Source: Blasia pusilla (Eukaryota; Marchantiophyta; Marchantiopsida; Blasiales). Taken from it: DNA of 64,000 bases. Position numbers and translations under genes: made by a program. The DNA lies in assembly GCA_050084515.1 (NCBI GenBank), contig CM114273.1:36704001-36768000 (forward strand), given 5' to 3'. The notes below the pieces were generated by a model, which had not been told where the DNA came from, did no database searches, and worked only from the letters and a program-made list of their open reading frames with translations. Shown in pieces: positions 58,450 through 64,000 of the stretch. Positions within the stretch are counted from its first letter, which is position 1, and the number at the start of each line of letters is the position of its first letter.

Positions 58450-59060
58450 CCAATCTCCTAAGTGACCCTTCTGCAAGGTATACTAACGTAAATCTCTCTT
58501 CACCATATGCACAACTCTCTCCGCTAATCCATCTATCTCAAGATGATCTCGAAAATTAGTGTGGTGATCAATCAACGCCTAATCACATAACACTTGGAAC
58601 TCCCCGAAGAACTTCATATGGTAGTCTATCAACACCTCAACTGGTGCACCATAATTATTCAATACCAATCTATGAAGGGATATGCTTCTCCCTCACTCAC
58701 TTTTTCAATCAATGCAACTAACTCTATGCACTTCGAGAAAGTGCTCGACTATCACCAACATATGACAACTATGGCGCTTCGTAAAAGATAAAGGTCATGC
58801 AAAATCCAAACTCCATATATAGCCTAAGCCCATGATTGGTAGTGGATGCAGCTGTGTGGTTGAATAATGCTTGTACTCAATCACACATCACGTATATGTC
58901 AACAAACTACTAAACTTAAATCTACATGCCTTAACACCAATATTGTATTTGGAGCAAGTTATATGTCCACTTCACTCCAAAGTGACCTAACTCCTTGTGG
59001 GCGTGGTGCACCAAATATATTTTCTATGAAGGATGAGGCGCTATATGTACTTTACCATCC
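58450..59060 (-). pseudogene. Gypsy integrase core, broken
   Basis: In shifting minus-strand frames: LLVIVEHFSKCIELVALIEK (family: VDHFSKW), then WY-IIMVHQL where a T-D-x-G-x-E motif is expected, and LITTLIFEIILR / MD-RREL text matching the H-R-TTS-DHPEADGLAER region. At least six stops lie in about 500 bp. Confidence 0.6.
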
Positions 59061-59516
59061 CCTAGACTTGTAAGATGTGTGTCCGTTCCCACCACAACCA
59101 TCTAGCTCGTTGTAGGATCCAATCTTGCTCTCTAGCATCTACTGTGCTCGCAACTCTGTCAGTATGCAGATACTCCAACCTCGTGAATATCTCGGCCACT
59201 TGTCACCTCCTCACTAGCCTATAGATCTAAGGACTCTTTGTCGGGCCTCGCCATCAAAGTCCCAACACTCTAGCTCTCCATAGCCAACAAGCCTAAATAG
59301 GTCAACGCGTGTCATTCCGACACAATCTGCTCATCACTCTCTCCATGCCAACAAGCTCCAATTGCATCTCGCTGACTTGGGTATGGGTTGTGGCTCAAAC
59401 CATTTGTATCCCGATTGAGCGTCCTAGGTCGCATTTTGATGTACCACCTAAAAGTCATACTCCTACATCAATAGAGCCCACCTCAAAATATTTCCTATAA
59501 GCTTGTTGTACTCCAT

Positions 59517-59850
59517 CTACCACTTAAGTGGTTGATGATGAGTAATGATGGTAAAGGGGTCTTTTACTAAATTACACCTGAAATATGCGACAACGCAGTG
59601 AGCCCACACTGCAGCCAAACACTCACTCTCATACAAGCTACACTTTTCCTCTATAGTGTTGTTTAAGCGACTAGCATAAGCCATCACAAACTCTCTATTC
59701 TCATCATCATATTGGGTGAGTAGTGCTCCAAGCCCCAACATACTCCAATTGGAAAGATGGCCCTTAATAGATCTCCTTACTATGGGTGGGGATGTCAACC
59801 TATTCTTGAGCAACTAAAATATCCTCTCTTGGTCATCCCTCAATGCCACT
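59517..59850 (-). pseudogene. Gypsy RNase H domain
   Basis: GLGALLTQYDDENREFVMAY, ASRLNNTIEEKCSLYESECL, AAVWAHCVVAYFRCN and FTIITHHQPLKW follow the family order (GLGAVLxQ, AYASRxLN, E-ECLA-VWA, T-DHQPLKW). The last motif has His in place of the catalytic Asp (THHQ for TDHQ). Confidence 0.8.
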
Positions 59851-60001
59851 TATGATTCATCAAGGTTAATGGGTTCGCAATCGAACTAAAACTCTTGATG
59901 TATCGTCGATATAAGTTTGCCAATTCCATGAATGAAAGAACTTGACTTACATCTATTGGGTGTGTAATGCGTGAGATAGCCTTTACCTTCTTCTACCAAG
60001 G

Positions 60002-60175
60002 TTGCATAAGGACAAAGTCTATATCCGTGGATGTGTTCATGTCCATGGAAGTACGTCTATCCTATAGAAGGATTTATCCATGTGAGCCCCATATTTTTCA
60101 ATCCATGTCAATGGGCATGTCCAAAATTTTTGTCCATGTCCGTCATAGGGACAAACTTGTTTGATTTTGTGCAAC
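60002..60175. mobile_element. About 175-bp MITE-like insert with GGTTGCA ends
   Basis: GGTTGCATAAGGACAAA on the left mirrors TTTGATTTTGTGCAACC on the right. The inside has several words of the form GTCCATG and CCATGTCC and the phrase TCCTATAGAAGGA, which also occurs as its reverse complement near 35355 and 56398. It lies between the gypsy RT and RNase H regions. Confidence 0.6.
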
Positions 60176-60327
60176 CATGTGATCTGCTGGAACACAAGGC
60201 TACCTAGGTATATCGTGTGATCCGAATACTCAATCTTGTCATTGAAGAACTTGCACTTGCCTGATTGTAGCTTTAGCCCATGTAGTTGTGATCATCGAAA
60301 TGCCTTCTCCAGATATTGCCTTTCAAG

Positions 60328-60391
60328 CTTGCTCGCCGTCTATGATCACCCCGATGGGGGGGAGGGGGGTGGGTCATAGATGACGAGCAAG
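60328..60391. mobile_element. 64-bp foldback insert between 13-bp direct repeats
   Basis: ATTGCCTTTCAAG stands at 60315-60327 and again at 60392-60404. Between them the 64 bp have inverted ends, CTTGCTCG-CGTCTATGA and TCATAGATGACGAGCAAG, with a G-rich centre. It sits within reverse transcriptase. Confidence 0.8.
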
Positions 60392-60404
60392 ATTGCCTTT
60401 CAAG

Positions 60405-60690
60405 AGGCCTTTTGGGGTGGCATACTACTTAGCCCACCCTCCCCCCTCATGCTTGCTAAACGCGGGTGCGGGGGCTGGCCCCTATTGTATAATATACATA
60501 GTAGCTTTGTGGCTATTTAGCTAAAGCCATGTAAGGGTTCTGATGTCATTCCTCGCGTGTGGCTTTAGGCTTGAGAGTGAGTCTTGGAGAGCTCATGCTG
60601 TACAATGTATGATGATTTCAGTAAAGCAACCTAAGAGTGTTTGATCGTGGATATAGCTTCTGCACTAGAAGTGAACCATGTACGTCTTAT
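60405..60690. other. Non-RT insert, possibly a solo LTR
   Basis: RT text stops near 60700 and resumes near 60330; the DNA between does not translate as RT. It has GTATAATATACATA (TATA-like, about 60487) and a later AGTAAAGC, as in LTR promoter and R regions. Exact ends and a target duplication were not found. Confidence 0.4.
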
Positions 60691-61689
60691 ATAATTCATA
60701 TGAGTGATTGTCCAATTTCTTCCAACTCCTCAAATGTGGTGCTAAAGACTACAATGTCATTAATATAACACCTAGTAAAATCCAGATCTGCCAAGATCCT
60801 ATCCATGACCCTCTAAAACTCCACCGAGGAGTTCTTTAATCCAAATGGTAAGAACTCGTACAAACAATCCTTCCCACGAGGATCCATGCCCCAAAACTTT
60901 GTCTTCTGCTAGTCCTCCAATCTTACAAACAGTTGGATGTATGTGATTTGGAGATCCAATGAACTAAAGACCTTTGCATACCCTACAACATCAAAGACCT
61001 GCTCATGAGTGGGCATGGCATACCGATCAGAGTCTGCCAATTGACAGGTCGATAGTCTCTACACATTCACCCATCCGTCCAGTTGCCATGCACATCCTTC
61101 TTAGCGGGCATGACAATGGCAGATGCATACTCTCCATGGGACATCTCCACTAGTCCTTCTCTAAACAAGTTCTAGCTCATACTCTAAATTAGGGCCCTCT
61201 CCATATCACTGTGTATCTATAGGGTCGTACAAAGATCGACGTATCTCTAGACAACTCAATGCGGATCCATGGACCCTTCAGCATAACCAAATCGTGCATA
61301 TTGAATACAAAATAAATCCTATGACTCTTAAGGAACTAATGTATCTAATGTCGATCTCCTCTGTTCAACTTAAGCCCATATCTGGCTCCCAAATCTCTAT
61401 CGTGGCTATCCTTGGTTGCTATGATGCAACCCCATCTTGATCAATAGAACTCAGATGCTCTCCTAAAGCCAACTCCCAATGCTCCTCTCCTTGGTGTGCG
61501 AGACCATGTACCACACTTGATATTGTGGCTACCATCTCCCGATGTACTCGCAAGACATCTCAAGAAGTCCAAGGGTGTCTCTTTTGATCATCTCTTACAT
61601 GTCAATCTCTTTGGATCTTGCCCCCAACCACTGCTTGAATCGTCTCGGTAGGCATGGGGCTCACCAATACAACATGTGTGACCTATCGC

Positions 61690-62940
61690 AACCTCGATCA
61701 TCCGATCTTGCTTAGATACTCCTAAGGTGATAAGCCATGTCAAAAAATTCAGATCCATCGTCTGACCCAAGACATGATGTCAAGATGCCTCTAATACTCA
61801 TAGTACTATAGTCATTCCTCTAGGAATTCTCATCGGTTTAGGGCTCCACCAACCAGTATGCTTGGTCATCCCAAACCAAGATTGGATTGGCCTCCCTTTA
61901 TGCACTGGAATCAAGAAAACTCATAAGTGGGAAATGTTGCCCATGGCATGCCTATTCTATAGACCACAACCAACGATAGTCGATCATAATGCCTCATTGC
62001 TTATGATCGAAGACCAGGATCTAGAATGGAATCCACCAACAAATGGGAAGGGGGTTGTGGGGATCCACTGATTCCACTCTCGCACAAGATTGCAAAGGAA
62101 TGGACATGTCGCTCGGGCATCCACGGCCTACAATCGAGCATGCATAAGTTTTGTGGCCAGCGGCCAACCCGCACATGGTGGGTTGGGCCCCCATTGGGTG
62201 GGTTCAAGCTCCCCATACGCGGGCTTGGCCGCATGCCACAAAACCGGTGCGGGCTCCGAGGGCAGGCTCGGGTGTGGGCCACGGGTATCCAAACCTGCAC
62301 GGACATGGATATGTCCACAAACACAGAATTCTTCTATGTGCAACCCTACTCTTGCACAGGTCCTCTACAACACCTTGTGTGGGATCAAGTTGGTCCATCA
62401 TAAATGCAAGAGATGTGCTCGTGAACCAATATTTGCGACATCCAAAAATACTGCATGGCCAATCCATGCACGCACCTGATATGCACTCGTCACCATTTGT
62501 GATCGCCAATCGCCCAAAATCAGTACATTCTCCAGTATGTAAGCTAAAGATCAAGACTGATATTCTTGCAAGTATCGTAAGATCCTCATAATCTCCCAAA
62601 ATAGCGTGGACGATGTATTAGCTAATCCACTACCTCGTCCACCACTTGATTGGCCATGTCAGGGCCAATTGAGAATAACCAAATCAATGGTCCCTACCCA
62701 CTCCAAGTCGTGCGTCCCCAATAAAGCAATATCCCTCAATAAGAAATTGTGGTACCCATGTACGATCGACGCAGATAAGAAGTTGGGAAAATGGATGCAT
62801 AATTGCACCACATGTCGAAGTGAGACGTGGCTCACAACCTCATCAAGATCTGCATACAAGTAATATTGCGCAAGCACTCCCGCTTGCAAAACAACAACTA
62901 ACCTAGTGTTTATCCCTCCAAAGAGATCCAACACTCAAAT
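61690..62940 (-). pseudogene. Cytosine-C5 DNA methyltransferase-like domain inside the gypsy element
   Basis: Motif I is LDLFGGINTRLVVVLQAGV (62931-62875; consensus DLFxGxG). Motif II-like text is YYLYADLDEVVSH. Motif IV is INLAND in one frame as LVILNWP, a TGA at 62659-62661 where the catalytic Cys codon belongs, then HGQSSGGRGSGL and STLFWEIMRIL, as in the family's P-C-x-G-x-S...R-S-x-L-F-x-E. Motif VI is YILENV (ENV at 62524-62532). A motif VIII-like stretch is VANIGSRAHLLHL followed by a stop and WTNL, in a DNMT3-like style. After an insertion (62087-62347) come VDSILDPG, LVWDDQAYWLVEP (61876-61841) and, near the end, QTMDLNFLTWL. Known enzymes flip and methylate cytosine through the motif IV Cys; this copy could not. 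Four or more stops make it a pseudogene. Confidence 0.75.
62087..62347. mobile_element. 261-bp MITE-like insertion in the methyltransferase region
   Basis: It is flanked by near-identical 11-bp sequences, ACTCTCGCACA (62076-62086) and ACTCTTGCACA (62348-62358), which look like a target duplication of 9-11 bp. It starts AGATTGCA and ends TGCAACCCT, and is GC-rich inside with GGGTTGGGCC and GTGCGGGCTC words resembling the 51622-51912 element. The right part, GGACATGGATATGTCCA...ACAGAATT...TGCAACC, is shared with 56690-56757. Confidence 0.65.
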
Positions 62941-63054
62941 ATCCTCCTCTGGGATGCACCACATAATGGGTGTGGTATCCAAGGGCAACATTCTAGCAAT
63001 CCTGGCTATCTCGGATTTCTGTGACCCATCACTCTGTGGTGGACATGCCTCACT

Positions 63055-63580
63055 CTAGGAAATCTGCATCTGTTCATCAGCCAAGCGTCGAAGCTCCTCA
63101 GTCGAGCCCCATAAAGGCAACTCGCATCCATGGAATGATATTGCTATCATTGCACTCCTCTCCATAGGTATGTCATTCATAGGTGTGTCCTTTGAATGGA
63201 CATGATCTTCAATTAAATCATAAAGCCAAGTGATGGCGCTATTGAATATTATTAGAGTCGCTATCTCTTCTGGTTGTCGCTCGATCACTCCACTTGTGAA
63301 TCGAACAGGTAACGAGCTAAGACGCCCATCACTTGAATCCCATCTTGATCTGTAGGATGTTGAATCCTATAGATAATCCAAGGAAAAATCCCATCGAGTA
63401 CAACAATTCTCCCCCAACCAAGACGTCGTAGGACTTTGCATCGGTCACTATCGTCTTGGCTTGTACCAAGGACTCATCTAACGAATGTCTTGGTCGAATC
63501 CTCACCATGACCTCGATCATGTCGGGTAATATATATAAAATGTTCCTAAAGAAGCATAATTGATGGGAAACGACTCTCAT
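63055..63580 (-). pseudogene. Gypsy polyprotein: region upstream of the methyltransferase
   Basis: ESLVQAKTIVTDAKSYDVLV is the segment around the former protease region of this gypsy group. After a stop comes a Glu-rich piece with ELPLWGSTEELRRLADEQ. The text leads on, through one stop, to PLDTTPIMW directly before methyltransferase motif I. No clear D-S/T-G active site is visible. Confidence 0.5.
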
Positions 63581-63584
63581 ACTC

Positions 63585-63818
63585 AGACACTACCATGGAG
63601 AATAAAATTTTGCAATGAAAGAATGAGTGGAGGCTCATCCCCTCCTCAATTATATAGGGTATGTACAAAAAACCCTAATCCTAATGCTAATCCTAACCAT
63701 AGTTTTGAGTTAGACTAATTATGATTAACTAATCCTAGTTAAGATAATCACGCTTAATTGACTAACCAAGATTAAGCTTTCCTACTTTGTGTGAGTACCA
63801 AATGTAGAAGTTCGGATG
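63585..63818 (-). other. Putative 3' LTR/untranslated part of the copia element
   Basis: Left of the copia stop the minus strand contains a run of GATTAG/TTAATC words, CCCTATATAATTG (TATA-like) and then CATTCTTTCATTGCAAAATTT. This fits the U3-R part of an LTR adjoining the older gypsy element. The exact TG/CA ends are not resolved. Confidence 0.45.
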
Positions 63819-63998
63819 TTAGATGAGCTTGATTGTAACCTGGTCTTCAATAATCCCCCTCAAGCTCATATTGATATCTCTAACGCCTAAATCGTTTCTA
63901 AACGTATCAAACTTATCTCTAGACATTCTCTTTGTAAAGATATTAGCAATTTGGTGATCTATATATATATACACAATATCAATTTCTTCTGCGCGCAG
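63819..63998 (-). CDS. Ty1/copia polyprotein C-terminus, running off the window edge
   Basis: Sixty minus-strand codons without a stop end at a TAA at 63819-63821: EEIDIVYIYIDHQIANIFTK, RMSRDKFDTFRNDLGV and RDINMSLRGIIED, the standard copia end (family: ...TxxQxADxFTKPL...FxxxRxxLGV). An internal AGCTTGAGGGGG matches a polypurine tract. Continuation lies beyond position 64000. This copy looks less decayed than the others in the window. Confidence 0.75.
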   Translation of the reverse strand: MRAEEIDIVYIYIDHQIANIFTKRMSRDKFDTFRNDLGVRDINMSLRGIIEDQVTIKLI

Positions 63999-64000
63999 TT

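Larger units (their letters stand above)
60180..61160 (-). pseudogene. Gypsy reverse transcriptase, broken
   Basis: Palm landmarks appear in changing frames: YASAIVMPAKKDVHGNW, CRDYRPVNWQT (61060-61038), the active-site text CYINDIVVFS at 60773-60747 where the family has Y-x-D-D, then after a disrupted stretch QLHGLKLQSGKCKFF and DKIEYSDHTIYLG (60330-60190). The Asp-to-Asn change in the active site and the frameshifts abolish activity. Confidence 0.7.
57769..63580 (-). mobile_element. Decayed Ty3/gypsy element with DNA methyltransferase-like domain and PHD-like tail
   Basis: One broken polyprotein can be followed leftwards on the minus strand: a linker/protease-region text (IVTDAKSYDVLVGGELLYSM, 63580-63330; then LWGSTEELRRLADEQMQ and PLDTTPIMW). 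Next are a C5 methyltransferase-like domain (about 62940-61690), reverse transcriptase (61160-60180), RNase H (59850-59517), integrase (about 59060-58450), and a C-terminal part with HLPNID and a PHD-like finger ending at a stop at 57769. Each part has stops or frameshifts and several small elements have inserted. LTRs were not delimited; on the right the element is cut off by a copia 3' region. Methyltransferase capture by gypsy elements has been described in some algae, so this order is credible. Confidence 0.75.

Noticed and set aside
63671-63700. Telomere-like CCTAA repeats
   Set aside because: The CCTAATCCTAATGCTAATCCTAA stretch is only about four irregular units and lies within the putative copia LTR; it is not a telomeric array.

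Overview
The window looks like nuclear DNA of a land plant or close streptophyte relative. The evidence is GT-AG introns, low to moderate GC, long gene-poor stretches and a dense layer of plant-type transposons: PIF/Harbinger, MULE with a SWIM finger, Ty1/copia, Ty3/gypsy and a LINE remnant. Nothing prokaryotic is present: no operons, ribosome-binding sites or CRISPR. A non-flowering lineage is my guess, because the one host gene is a TMEM144-like transporter, a family I associate with algae, bryophytes and animals more than with flowering plants. I cannot name the species.

Layout. 1-2395: unrecognised DNA with a near-perfect hairpin and three copies of a palindromic motif. 2396-7718 (+): the only convincing host gene, a six-exon TMEM144-like membrane protein of about 363 residues. 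7719-10606: quiet, with a possible terminal exon at 10128-10350. 10607-17614: a nearly intact 7.0-kb PIF/Harbinger element with terminal inverted repeats, a Myb/SANT-like ORF1 (frameshifted in a GA run) and a spliced transposase with an apparently complete DDE triad. 17620-18500: a cluster of short GC-rich dyads. 19.7-29.3 kb: minus-strand MULE territory, holding a SWIM-type transposase gene split by a solo LTR, an uncharacterised charged and repeat-rich second gene, and a recurring TGGTTTCC motif. 31 kb: 3' end of a LINE. 35.4-37.7 kb: decayed gypsy pol (-).

42456-47121: two PIF/Harbinger copies of one family fused head to head as an inverted pair, the right one internally deleted, followed by a perfect 36-bp palindrome. 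47.5-50.3 kb: decayed copia (-) into which a second copia 3' fragment sits in inverse orientation. 51.6 kb: GC-rich MITE-like element. 55529-56680: large inverted repeat around a (GT)n tract. 57769-63580 (-): the most interesting object, a decayed Ty3/gypsy element whose polyprotein carries a cytosine-C5 DNA methyltransferase-like domain before reverse transcriptase and a PHD-finger-like tail after integrase. It is broken by stops, frameshifts and nested insertions. 63.6-64 kb: the 3' end of another copia element, open at the window edge.

The transposon layers date each other. The solo LTR lies inside the MULE gene and leaves the frame intact once removed. Small elements lie inside the gypsy methyltransferase and RT regions. 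All calls rest on reading translations and motifs by eye; no database search was possible.
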